Of a stretch of 64,000 nt of DNA, positions 1 to 10,403 are shown piece by piece. The number at the start of each line of letters is the position of its first letter. Positions within the stretch are counted from its first letter, which is position 1. This DNA is from Dendrobium chrysotoxum (taxonomy: Eukaryota > Streptophyta > Magnoliopsida > Asparagales > Orchidaceae), in assembly GCA_019925795.1 (NCBI GenBank), contig CM034312.1, positions 19,743,914 through 19,807,913 of the forward strand, written 5' to 3'. A model generated the notes under the pieces. It was given only the letters and a program-made list of their open reading frames with translations, did no database searches and was not told the origin of the DNA. The position numbers and the translations under genes were made by a program.

Positions 1-1620
1 CATTCATGAAATTTAATTCAAATAAGCTTATATTGAGTGATTTGGAGGGATTGACCTTTATATATGGGATGAAAATTTGATCCATAGTCAATGTTACTGA
101 AGCTCCTACTTTTTGATGGAGAGTACTTTAGGTGTCGACCCTTCATGGCTTGCCATTATCTTACCCGAATCTTGGATTATTGCTGGGAATCTGGCTTTGA
201 TACCATAAATAACATAAACAAAATATGATTTTTCTGCATTGCTTGTTGAATGACGGTATTTGAACACTTACATCCAAAACATCAAAGAGACCATAAGAGA
301 CTAAACAAATTATATATGCTATATTTTGTCTTTTCAAGATCAAAATATGGTGGGAATAAATACCATCAACAAAAAATAATTGGAGCAGTACTTATAAGCA
401 TTGAAGAAAGAAAAATTAGGAAAAATAGCTTCTATGATCGCCACCCTTGGGCTATATAATGGCAGGAGGCAATCATTTGGAGAAGCTACGGTAATTAGCT
501 GGAAGTAGTAATTTTGCCCGTGATTTTTGTAAGGATGAAAATAGCTAGCTACACGGATCGAGGAAAGGCAAAAGATTCCTAGAGTAATTTAAATTGAAAT
601 GATTCTCTGATTTAGGCTAAAACAGATGGCGCTTAACCCATCATAGGATCAGATATTTTTTCATATTTGCCAACAGGTTATTTTTCATAAACTAATATTT
701 AATAGGTGCTATTCTCATAATTTTTTTAATATATAAATTCTTGGTCTATCATTCTATATTCTCAAGTATTTATTTTAATATTATCATTTATTTTATGCTC
801 AACTTAACTATTAGTGTAGCTTCTTTATCAACTATCAAGCAGATCCATTATCATGAGTATTATGTGGGGAGCTAATGAACTGAAAAAGCAATTTTGGAAG
901 AGTATTGTGTCAACGGCTCATGAAAATGGAACTTTATTAACTACTACTTTGATGAAACCGTTGAACCAAATCCTCTTATGGCAGAGTTTTGCTGCTCATT
1001 GTCACTAGGTTCATTGTCGCTAAGTTTTGCTGCTCAACGTTGCCAATTGCAAGGATATTGGCAAAACTTTCTATAAATTTTCTTATGCCGTCCAAGACCC
1101 TCCACGTAACTTTTCTTCTCATCCCACATTTTGTCTCTCGCCACAACGAAGCCTTTGTGGAGCTGGTTCTATATTTATTTGTCCGTACAAACACTTAAAT
1201 ATTTGAAGCATCATTATTTATTTATTTGTGCTGGTTAGGTTAGGATGATGCAAAACTTTATACTGAGCCTTTCGCCACCGAAAGGTCGGCTTTATTTCTT
1301 AGGAATTATGTTATGCTAGAGGACAGTAGTCAGTAGGTTATTTGATCATCCTTTTACGCATGTTTATTGAACTATTGGACCAATTGGAGATGTTTTGTTT
1401 TGTTTTATGCTTTTATACGAAATAAAAATATGTTCAGCAACTTAAATATTGGTTTTCATATTTCTTGAATCTGATATTAATAAATTGAAGGGATGCATTT
1501 AATAGGTAATTAGTGAGTCTAGTTAGTTTATAAATTAATAGACATATTATATATTTTAATAGTTTTATTAAGTGTTTTATTATTTATAAATATTATTCTT
1601 GTGAGACTTGTAATGCTTTT
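1..1620. other. AT-rich stretch, no gene recognised
   Basis: No family-level protein match was seen on either strand. The longest overlapping ORFs, around 976-1198, are about 70 residues and resemble nothing I know. The stretch ends at a LINE remnant. Confidence 0.5.
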
Positions 1621-1624
1621 TCGC

Positions 1625-1925
1625 GTAGAATGTTGGCCATTAAAAGAGAAGCATAAAAGTAAGTTAAGTGTTATAGAGATGATGATGCTCAAGTAGATGA
1701 GTGGCTTCACTCTCAGAGATAAAATGCGAAACGAGCATATACGTGAAAAGGTTGGAGTAGCTCCAGTGGTAGATAAAGATTAGAGAGTCATCTTAGATGG
1801 TTTGGACTCATAAAATATTGGCCTTCCGATAAACCGGTTATGAGTAGATATATTAGATTTGACCTATGCTAAGAAAGGTAGATGTAGACCTTAAAAAGAT
1901 ATGGTTAAAAAATATTTAAAACGAC
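1625..1925 (+). pseudogene. RTE-type LINE 3'-terminal fragment
   Basis: Conceptual translation on the plus strand gives the end of a plant RTE LINE ORF: VECWPLKEKH, then MSGFTLRDKMRNEHIREKVG and APVVDK, interrupted by stop codons and frame changes. The same protein segments occur in the near-complete RTE element at 30171-33331 on the opposite strand. It is an old 5'-truncated insertion with several in-frame stops and no recognisable 3' repeat tail. It is confidently a LINE remnant, but its exact ends are not resolved. Confidence 0.8.
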
Positions 1926-2445
1926 ATTTTCTTAAAAGTTACTATTTTTATATTAAACATATAAAAATAATGATCAATGTTTCCCATTTTGCCTCTTAAG
2001 TTAACAGTGCACTTATTAATTTTCATGCCAGCAAAACAAAAGCAACACTATGATCAATGTTTGCCATTTTGATTCGTAAATAATAGCTCTGTTATTATAG
2101 TGTTGAAATTTAAAATTGTATTGTCCTTCTATTGAACCAGGTATGTTCAGCATTACCAGGAGAAGGAGAAGCTCGCTCACAGGTATTGAAGTCTTACAGG
2201 ATATTTTGCTGAATATAGATTGCCCCAAGCTTTCATTAGCATGCTTTGTTCTTTCCTGCATAAATATTATCACTTTTGAGTAAATCAGATAAGTAGCTGC
2301 TTTTTACGGCCCTATTGGGAGTATTTGTTTAATAATGTGCACTGTTGAGCTATAACATTTTTTTTTATTTGAATGTGATGTATGCTTTCCTTATAAATTT
2401 ACAATAACTGAGGGACATAAATATCTTTTATGGCTGATCAATTAA
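1926..2445. other. AT-rich stretch, no gene recognised
   Basis: Mostly AT-rich. A short, less AT-rich block at about 2140-2205 is bounded by AG and GT and could be a stray exon, but too little is present to assign it. Confidence 0.4.
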
Positions 2446-2549
2446 GATTTCGTTTGAGATGACTTTCTTACTATTTTTTAAAGCAGTTTTAATTTTTGTA
2501 TTAAAAAGTTGTTTTAAGAAGCAGTAAAAAAGTCGTTCCAAACGAAGCC
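2446..2549. mobile_element. Tourist-like MITE, copy 1
   Basis: About 104 bp, foldback along nearly its whole length. The ends read roughly GATTTCGTTTGAGA and TTCCAAACGAAGCC, and the inner arms (AAGCAG / GAAGCAG) also pair. It is flanked by TAA on both sides, the 3-bp target duplication expected of PIF/Harbinger-derived Tourist elements. The same foldback recurs at least eight more times in the window. Confidence 0.8.
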
Positions 2550-2552
2550 TAA

Positions 2553-2682
2553 GGTTTCATTTGGGATATTTTTTTTGCTACTTTATAAAATTGCTTAATA
2601 CTATAAAAATTTTCAATTCAAGAAATTTTTGTATTAAAAAGTTATTTGAGAAAGCAACAAAGAAGCTCTCCCAAACGAAGCC
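2553..2682. mobile_element. Tourist-like MITE, copy 2
   Basis: Directly follows copy 1 with a single shared TAA between them and TAA at its far side. Ends GGTTTCATTTGGGA / TCCCAAACGAAGCC. The middle is diverged but still AT-rich and foldback. Confidence 0.75.
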
Positions 2683-2685
2683 TAA

Positions 2686-3404
2686 ATTTTATTCAGTTCT
2701 ATGGTGGTTTTGGGTTGGTTCTCATTGGGTCTATTTTGACTATGATTTATTGAAACCAATTCATTGGGGTCAATTTCAGGCTTAATTTTGCTATCCATGG
2801 GATTTTAATGCTCATTAATTAGCGGTGATTTTGTGGCTGCAATTGAATCAATGAGCTTCACTAGTTATTCATATATTAGTTTGATTAAAGCTCTTTCATA
2901 TTTGTTTATTTTACTAATTGAATAAATTTGAATATTTTTATAAATACTCGATTGATAAAGGAATCAATTTGAACAATTTGATATTAAATTCGTTTGTGAT
3001 TATAAATAGTATTATTTAAAGCTCATGAACAAATTTGATAGTATTGCTTGGTTATATGTTTCATTATACTTGTTTGATGAGCTAACATATTAAGTTCAAG
3101 TCAAACTCAAAAAAAGTCGAAATTTTAAATGAGCCGAGCTTGAACATTATTACAAATACTCATCGACAAATGAGCTCTTGTCTTGGTTCAATTCATGTAC
3201 AACCCAAAGCCCATTCTGATTTGATTCTACCTCGTGTTTCTAGTAGAATCGATCAACATAAGCAAATCCAATCTCAACTACATCCTTGTCATACATGTAT
3301 TTAAATCGACTCGTCTTACACCGAACTCAATTTAGAAAAAGCTCAAATCCGAGTTCAATTCCTTGACCTAATCACCAACCAATTCAGACTTGGCCAAGTT
3401 CTAA
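2686..3404. other. AT-rich stretch with fragment of GAGCTCGAGC-type repeat
   Basis: No gene seen. From about 3120 there are remnants of the dispersed repeat rich in GAGCCGAGCTTGA motifs, seen more completely at 4196 and 53620. Confidence 0.4.
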
Positions 3405-3524
3405 GACTTCGTTTGGGACAGTTTTTTTACTATTTTTTAAAGCAATTTTTTAGTATAAAAATTAAAATTTTGATACTAAAAAGCTGCTTTAAGAAGCAGT
3501 AAGAATATCGTCCCAAATGAACCC
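3405..3524. mobile_element. Tourist-like MITE, copy 3
   Basis: 120 bp with TAA on both sides. Arms GACTTCGTTTGGGACAG and TCGTCCCAAATGAACCC, and an inner palindrome around AAAATTAAAATTTT. One of the better preserved copies. Confidence 0.85.
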
Positions 3525-3596
3525 TAAATCTTCATAATCCAACTAATATGGCCAAAATTATAGTCTAATTTGACTTGATTTGAACCCAATTCAAAT

Positions 3597-3726
3597 GGCT
3601 TCATTTGAGCTAGATTTTTTACTATTTTTAAAAATAATTTTTTATTAAAAATATTTTTTAAATTAATATTTTTTATACTAAAAAATTATTGTAAAAAGTA
3701 TTAAAAAAGCTGTTCCAATGAAGTCC
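3597..3726. mobile_element. Tourist-like MITE, copy 4
   Basis: Starts GGCTTCATTTGAGC and ends GCTGTTCCAATGAAGTCC. The middle is extended by AT-rich sequence. A more diverged member of the same foldback family. Confidence 0.7.
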
Positions 3727-4195
3727 TAATCTTGATGATTGAAGTCTAGTGCTAAGGCTAAATGTGACACCACTTAAGTGGAATAGAACGTCATTTCGTC
3801 TTCCTATTTCTTTTGTTAATTATTACTTAACAATTGACGACTTTGATAATGCAATATTCTCCTGACTTGTCATAATTAGAGAAAGACTTCAACAAGACAT
3901 AAAGAAAAGCATAGATAATGACTTTGGTACTCTGTGTTGGGACATTCTATTGAAATAATATATCAAATGAACTCTTAATATTTTTGTATTTACAACAATA
4001 TTAGTGTTATATATTATATCATAAATTATATTAATCTCAATGCAAACATAAGGATTAGTTATAATTTTCTTTTCTATTTTTATAACATTTGATTTTAATT
4101 TTATCTTTTAAATATTATCCATCAATACAAATAAAATGTAATTTAAATCATAATAGAAAATTATATTATAAATATTTAATAATTTAGTTAAATTA
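3727..4195. other. AT-rich stretch, nothing recognised
   Basis: No ORF of note and no structured repeat seen. Confidence 0.4.
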
Positions 4196-4630
4196 TGGGT
4201 GTAAACCAGTGGAGCCGAGCTTGAGTTATATTTGGTTTGAGATTGAGCTTGATTAACTAATTTAGTTCGAGCTTAACTTTACGTGTTCAAGTACCCACAC
4301 GACCTGATTCGGTTATTATGAATGAGGGAAAATGATTATAATTAAAATATGTATTATAATACAATAATAAAAAAAGGGATATTATATAAGAAATATTAAA
4401 GAATTGGTAGATATAAGCAACTATGATTTAATTTTTAAATATTTTTAATAATTTTGTATTTAGGCTTCCAAAAACTAACATATTTTAAGTAAATTTTACA
4501 TTAATATTTTTTTAATGAGTCATATCGCAAGCTAACGAGTCGAGTCAGAGTTGGTCTAAATTTGACTCGTTAGCTCATCGAGCTCGGCTTATGAGCCATT
4601 AGAAGCCAACTTGACTGACTTATGCTCCTA
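4196..4630 (+). repeat. Dispersed GAGCCGAGCTTGAG-type repeat
   Basis: Opens with GGGTGTAAACC followed by GAGCCGAGCTTGAG and closes with repeated GAGTCGAGTC and GAGCTCGGCTTATGAGCC. The middle is AT-rich. An inverted relative lies at 17762-18205, and further pieces lie at 34232, 53620, 57727 and 63225. It behaves like a non-autonomous DNA element with a GGTGTAAA terminus, but I could not settle a target duplication. Confidence 0.55.
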
Positions 4631-5061
4631 AGTTAAATTATTAATAATTTAATTATATCTATTTCAAAATGTATTATATTATTTAATAAATTAATATATT
4701 AAAAGATAATATATGATATGTAAAATTACAAATATATATAATAAAATTAATTTCATTCAATTATATGAAGATAGGAACATCCATTAAACAATGGCATTTC
4801 GCTTTCACAAAAAAAGAAAAAAATGTGCCTTCTGCAATATTAAATGGCCATTCACACTTTCTTCTAGAATGTTTTTCTATGAGCTCATCATTTAATTAAA
4901 AATATTATAAAATAGTCTGTCTCCCTAAGATACACCTCATCGATTACGTCAAGCTTCAGTTCAACAATTCCTTACTTCTCAGTGGGAAAATCATCTTGCC
5001 GTGATTGACGGAATTTCTTCTCGCCAAAGCGAAAAACATATTTCAATATAAATTCATAATT
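4631..5061. other. AT-rich stretch, nothing recognised
   Basis: No coding potential or structured repeat seen. Confidence 0.4.
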
Positions 5062-5070
5062 GGAGTTAGG

Positions 5071-5234
5071 GAGAAATTATTAGGTGCGAATTCCGGATCA
5101 TTCGGAGCTGAATTATAACGTGCCACATCATCCGGTATACAACGATATGAGCACCAGTATTCAGCAAATAGGTGACGTGGCGCATTGTGATTCGCCTCCG
5201 GACGGCGTCCGAAATCCGCACAGAATAATTAATC
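5071..5234. mobile_element. Mutator-like MITE, 164 bp
   Basis: The left end reads GAGAAATTATTAGGTGCGAA, and the right end in reverse complement reads GATTAATTATTCTGTGCGGA. The flanks are GGAGTTAGG (5062-5070) and GGAGTTGGG (5235-5243), a 9-bp target duplication with one mismatch, the size made by Mutator-type transposases. The termini belong to the same family as the elements at 16086, 36516 and 48952. Confidence 0.75.
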
Positions 5235-5269
5235 GGAGTTGGGGGTGCCAAAATGGATTGAAGGATTAA

Positions 5270-5605
5270 ATTTGGGACCGATAAAAAATTGATCCGATCT
5301 GAATTCAGATCGTTTAATAAACAGATCAACTAGACCCAACTTGCTATCAATCTGAATGATTCGAATTCGACCTTTTAACTGGTTTTGTTAAAAATAATTT
5401 TATGACTTATTAATTAAGGAATTTAAGATTTTTTTATAACAAGAAGATCATACCCACAAATTAAAAAAGTTTATAAAAAAAAAACATTATGCTGTCATTT
5501 TTTGATCAAAAGCCGGTTTACGAGTCAACCTGAATCTAACCAATTTAATAGATGGGTCGGAAAGCTCAACCAGAACCCATCCTATTTTTTAAACCGAATT
5601 CTAAT
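5270..5605. repeat. Dispersed repeat related to 52838-53284
   Basis: Contains GATCCGATCTGAATTCAGAT, GACTTATTAATT and ATCATACCCACAAA in the same order as the element at 52838-53284, which shows they are copies of one non-autonomous family. The ends are eroded. Confidence 0.5.
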
Positions 5606-5845
5606 AATGGTGATATAAGAGAATTTATAATATATTTTAAAATAAATTAAATCAAATAATTTTCAATATCAAAATTGAATCCAAAGGTGAATTCTAAAAT
5701 TCACATCTAACCAACACTTGAATTTTTTTGAAATACTTTGTATTTAAAATATATTATAATATAAAAGCATGTAATTAGGGCACTTAACAAACAAGCAAGT
5801 GGAGACGAGTAATAATTAATTGTTACTTATATTACGTAAATTTTT

Positions 5846-6290
5846 TTGATCTGTTGGTTGTAAGTTTTGACTATCAATTAAGAGGTCTTGGGTTCGAGTC
5901 TTGACCAGGGGCGGAACCCCCATAACGTCAGGGGGGGCAATTGCCCCCCCTCAAATTTTTTTTAAAAAAATTGATTATATGATTTTGTAGTTAATTTGTC
6001 TCTTTTCGTTCATTTTTTGTCTTTATTACAAGAGTTTTTAGGCAATTGCCCTCCCTAAAAATTTTAAAATACTATGATCTTTAGGTAATTGCCCCCAACA
6101 AATAGTAAAGAGAATTCATCATTGAATTCCAAAAGTATCTTTCAAACCAAAAGTATCCCAGGTCGAACCCCGCCAGGGGGCGCTGCCCCCTTGGACCCCC
6201 GACATATATGCCTTATAAGTTTGACCCCCCTGAAAATTAAGGCTGATTCCGCCCCTGATCTTGACCTAAATATATATAAAAAAACCTATA
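5846..6290 (+). mobile_element. tRNA-derived SINE split by a hAT-like insertion
   Basis: A polymerase III A-box-like CTGTTGGTTGTAAG is followed by AACTAAGAGG-like sequence and a B-box-like GGGTTCGAGTC, matching the better-bounded SINE at 57375. Right after the B box a hAT-like element (5906-6257) interrupts it. SINE-like sequence (CTAAATATAT then an A tail) resumes on the far side. Confidence 0.65.
5906..6257. mobile_element. hAT-like MITE, 352 bp
   Basis: Terminal inverted repeats CAGGGGCGGAA and TTCCGCCCCTG are perfect. The flanks are GTCTTGAC and ATCTTGAC, an 8-bp target duplication with one mismatch, as for hAT elements. The interior holds repeated GGCAATTGCC(C) motifs and no transposase. 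It sits inside the SINE, so it is the younger of the two. Confidence 0.85.
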
Positions 6291-6299
6291 TAATCAATG

Positions 6300-7139
6300 T
6301 CTAAACATTTTTTTAACGAGGGAAAGTAGCAATTTTGAACATTATTTTATTATACAGATCATTAAATTAATAATTTAGGAAAATATATTGTTCACTTAAG
6401 TATTAAAGAACAGTTTTGTTGCATCATTGGGTTGGGACGTGGATTGCCGCCGGTCGATGAACTGTTTTTTTGGAGCAGAAAATTAATTGACCATAGGACA
6501 AAAATAAAATAAAATAATCGGTTTCATACGATTCTTCTAAGCAACAAAAATGATACTTTCTAGAACAATTTTGTCATTTTAATAAATAAAAAAATAGATT
6601 AAAATATTTTGATAAATATGAATCTAAAATAATTTATATTTAATTTAATTTAATTATAATATTATATTTATCTCAAAATTAAATTTAAATTTTTAAATTT
6701 TATTATGGTACAGAATTTATTCAGAAATTTACAGTCAAATGACTAATCAATGATGAATAGAATATTCAAATCCTAATTTCTTTTCTCTTTTAAAGCATGG
6801 AATTTCTTTCTTTGTGTTTTTTTTAATTCATTTTTATTTTTTCTTTAATTATCATATTTTAAAATTGATTTACTTTATACAAAATTTTAAATAATGCAAA
6901 AAAATTTAAAGCTCAATCTGATTTTTTTTTTGTAAAATATTTTGATATAATTTTTTTGCTCTTTTAAAATTTTTAGAAATAATAATTTTATTTTTACATT
7001 AAAAATAAATAAAGATAAAAAATTAAAATTTTAAATATATTTTAATTTATAAATGATTAAATTAGCATGAGATATATATTTTTTGATCTTCTCCTTTTAT
7101 TCTCAATGCATGACAATGCTTGGTTTTTGAATAACTCAA
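6300..7139. other. AT-rich stretch, no gene recognised
   Basis: Very AT-rich with homopolymer runs. I see no coding signal. Confidence 0.45.
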
Positions 7140-7257
7140 GTTTCATTGGGAAAGGTTTTCTTACTGCTTCTTAAAGTAAATTTTTAGTACAAAAATTAAA
7201 ATTTTGTACTAAAAAGCTGCTTTAAAAAATAGTAAGAAAGCCGTCCCAAATGAAGCC
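7140..7257. mobile_element. Tourist-like MITE, copy 5
   Basis: Left GTTTCATTGGGAAAGG, right AAAGCCGTCCCAAATGAAGCC followed by TTA. The inner arms TAGTACAAAAATT and TTTGTACTA pair. The left end is slightly eroded. Confidence 0.75.
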
Positions 7258-8299
7258 TTAGAACACAAATTATGCTTCTAAATCCTGCTAAATTAATATT
7301 TGATGGAAACGATATTTTTTAATAAATGTATAATGCATAATGCAGTTTAATGTTTGGTATGATATTCTTACAATATAAAAACTTCTCATTGTGTCACTAT
7401 TTAATTCTTGATAAATAAATTTAAGAAAAAATCTCATTAACTAACTAGAAAATTTTAAGGGGTACCCCGTCGAAGGTGAGAAGATTTTTGGCCTAATGAT
7501 TTGAAACAAAAATAAAATTTTAAAATCATTTGTTCGAGCTATACACTTTGTAATTTATTGCTTATCAATCTTAAAAAAAATTTACCCATAAAGTGATGGC
7601 TCAATAGTAAGCACAATTTTACTTTTTAAATCTCGTGCTTCAATGACTCTGTAGCTGGAATTTTTGCAGCCGTTAAAACTGCTTTGATATCACCAAATAT
7701 CTATAATTATACTCAAATTTTGCATTCTTATATGTTCATTTCCATATTTTAATATAGAATTGCAAGATAACATATATATAATTTGATTAGAACATTGGTA
7801 ATCATAACAATATGAACCCTAAACTTTGAATAATTGCTTAATAAACAATATGCCTTGAGAAGACAAAGATAACAATTATCTATTCTCTTTGGCTACAAAA
7901 TCAATCATTGATGCATCAAATTTTAAAGTGTTTGTCTTTATATGAAAGATATAATATGATTAATCATTTGATTGGTAGATATCTTATCTCTTTTATAATT
8001 ATAATAAATAATTTTTTTTTTATATTATATCTTCTGCCATCTATGAAGAATCTTTTTTTTTTATGATTTTTATTTATTATGAATATAATTCTACTTTAAA
8101 AATAATATTTGATTAGGTCTTTGCTCATCACACAACAATACTAAATAATATAATCATTATTTTATGTTCTTGTTTTAAGTAAAATTGAAACAAGAAGCCA
8201 AAATTTGAAGCTATGAAATATGTTTACTTAAATCTTCATATCTTGAATGAGACAAACTAAGTGGTTTATCATAGAATATTCGAGAAAAAATCAAGAATT
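7258..8299. other. AT-rich stretch, no gene recognised
   Basis: No recognisable ORF, RNA gene or bounded repeat. Confidence 0.45.
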
Positions 8300-8480
8300 T
8301 ATTTGAGACAGTTGTAACTTTTTATAAAGGTAGTTATAAAGCTGTTGTGAGAAAAATAACTTTTATAAAAGTTATAAAAGCAGCTTCCTTGCACAAATAT
8401 TTATCAAAAGTAGCAAAAAAAAAAAAGTAGCCAAACCAAAATTATAATAGCAAACTAAAAAGCAAAACAAGCAAACATTA
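8300..8480. repeat. Foldback AT-rich MITE-like repeat
   Basis: Shares GTAGTTATAAAGCTG, AAAATAACTTTTATAAA and CAAAAGTAGCAAAAAAA in order with 51545-51772, indicating a dispersed MITE-like family distinct from the Tourist foldback. The ends are uncertain. Confidence 0.5.
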
Positions 8481-8734
8481 TAAAATTAGGTGCTGAGAGA
8501 GCTAAACATGTCTTAGAACTTATACATATTGATATTTATGGTTTATTGCCTATGGCTTAATAGGATGGAACATAATGCCATTAACATATTCATTAACAAT
8601 TACTTTATATTTGGTTACTTATATTAGATGCATGAAAGGTTGCAATCCTTAAATATTTTCATGCCTTTCTAAGCTTAAGTTGAACTTCGACCTTAGAATA
8701 AAATTAAAGTTGTAAAATTAAGGCGGTAAATTTT

Positions 8735-8801
8735 AACTTTAAAAAACTTTGTACTAAAAAGTTACTTTAAAAATAGTAAGAAAATTGTTCCAAATGAAGC
8801 C
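8735..8801. mobile_element. Tourist-like MITE fragment
   Basis: Only the right half remains: TTTGTACTAAAAAGTTACTT through GTTCCAAATGAAGCC, followed by TTA. Confidence 0.65.
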
Positions 8802-9228
8802 TTAGAAAGTCATGAAAGAGACAATGAGAAAGTTAAAAAAAATAATTTGGAAGTCTAAAAAGCAAAGATGAATTCCAAATAAAATTTCAAAAGCCTTGGA
8901 CAATATCAAAAGTTAGGCACAAACCAAAATTATTATCATGATGCATGCTCATCTTTTGATCCATATATTAACATCTTTTTTCTTTTTTCTTTTTTTGAAA
9001 TGATGTAGGCATGTGTGAGTTGTAAAGAGGTTTCTAGAAGAGGAGTGGAAGTGGCAGCCATGCATTGGTGGAATGAATTTTAACCAAGCATTGGTAGAAT
9101 GATTATTTAGTTTTTTTACAGAAAAAAATTGATGGTTTATGATTCTATTTATGAGCTCAATATTTGCATTGCATTAATAAATTTGGATTGATCTAATTAA
9201 GGATGAAAGAAAGGGCTAATTGAAAGTA
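8802..9228. other. AT-rich stretch, nothing recognised
   Basis: No coding signal before the copia target duplication. Confidence 0.4.
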
Positions 9229-9233
9229 GGCAT

Positions 9234-9846
9234 TGTTGTAAAAAATGTATAAGAGCTATAAGACAATTGCAATAAGAAGACTTATCAAATAAATAGATCG
9301 AGGCGTGTGAAACACTGTTCTTAAAGTTAGATTTTCGCTCATCCCATGTGCAAAGGTACACAGCGGTCTAACTCCCAGAATTCAACGGACTCTTCGTGGT
9401 AATTTGCACTAATCACAGCGGGAAGCAGGAACAACGATGTACATATTTGCTCTGAACATATGTATGGTGGAGTGAATGATGAAGAGAAAAAAAAAATTCT
9501 TGTTTTCATCATAACCAAGAAGGCCTTATATAGACCATAAAAAGAAGGACCCTTTTAATTACAAACTTATTGATAATTAATTTAAATATTTTCAAATCAT
9601 GTCATAAAATAGCAATAAGTATTTCCGTTACAATAATAATTATTTTCGTTATAACAATCATAAGTATTTCCATTACAACAATAATAATTATTTCAGTTAT
9701 AATAGCAATAATTATTTCCGTTATAAATATTTCTGTTACAACAGTAATAATTATTTCAGTTATAATAGCAATAAATATTTCCGTTATAACAGCAATAATT
9801 ATTTCAGTTACAAAATTTTCTTTTGAAAACCATAAAAAATATAACA
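9234..9846 (-). repeat. Copia 3' LTR (left copy)
   Basis: Reads TGTTGTAAAAAATG to AAAATATAACA on the plus strand, so both ends carry the canonical TG/CA. Near 9526 the minus-strand sequence CTATATAAGGCC is a TATA box. The segment 9630-9830 is a degenerate tandem array of short ATAATTATTTCxGTTATAA units. Confidence 0.95.
9630..9830. repeat. AT-rich short tandem repeat inside copia LTR
   Basis: Units of roughly 21-24 bp built on ATAATTATTTCxGTTATAA recur about eight times and are also present, diverged, in the other LTR at about 14660-14865. The ORFs across it, rich in I, T and V, are by-products of the repeat. Confidence 0.8.
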
Positions 9847-10403
9847 ATCCCCCACATTTTCAAAAGAAAAAAAAATCTAGAATAAGAGTTTGTTCAGAGC
9901 AAAAGATATAATACATAAATATTTGTGTCTTTTGAACTATGAACCAATATTTTATGATAAGAAAATCTTTACTTATAAGAACTAAGTGAAAATTTAATAT
10001 TTCTATGAACTTGATTCCTTGAGTATAAGCAAGATTATCTATCCATAATACATCAATTAAATGATAGCTGTTCATCGCGATTTGACGCTTTACGGTCATG
10101 CGTCTGAATCTGGGTTTCATGAGTGCTCTAGAGAATTGCCTATTTCTCATAAAAGGCCGCCAACCTTTACACTGTGAATTCATTATTTGTGCCTCATAGT
10201 AAGCACAATAACTTAAAAGAATTATGAATTCATTAAGAGTAAAACTCAACCTCTAAATCATAATAAATCACATTATTCAATAATATAGGAATGGACAATA
10301 AAATTTATCTTGAATAATCTACCAAGTTGACTAATGACTTGTTCTTCCTATATGAACCTATTTTATGGGATCTCCATAAAATTAGGTTGGTTTACCGTCA
10401 ATA

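Noticed and set aside
9570..9911. Isoleucine-rich membrane-like ORF
   Set aside because: It lies in the AT tandem repeat of a copia LTR. The parallel ORF at 14609 is the other LTR.
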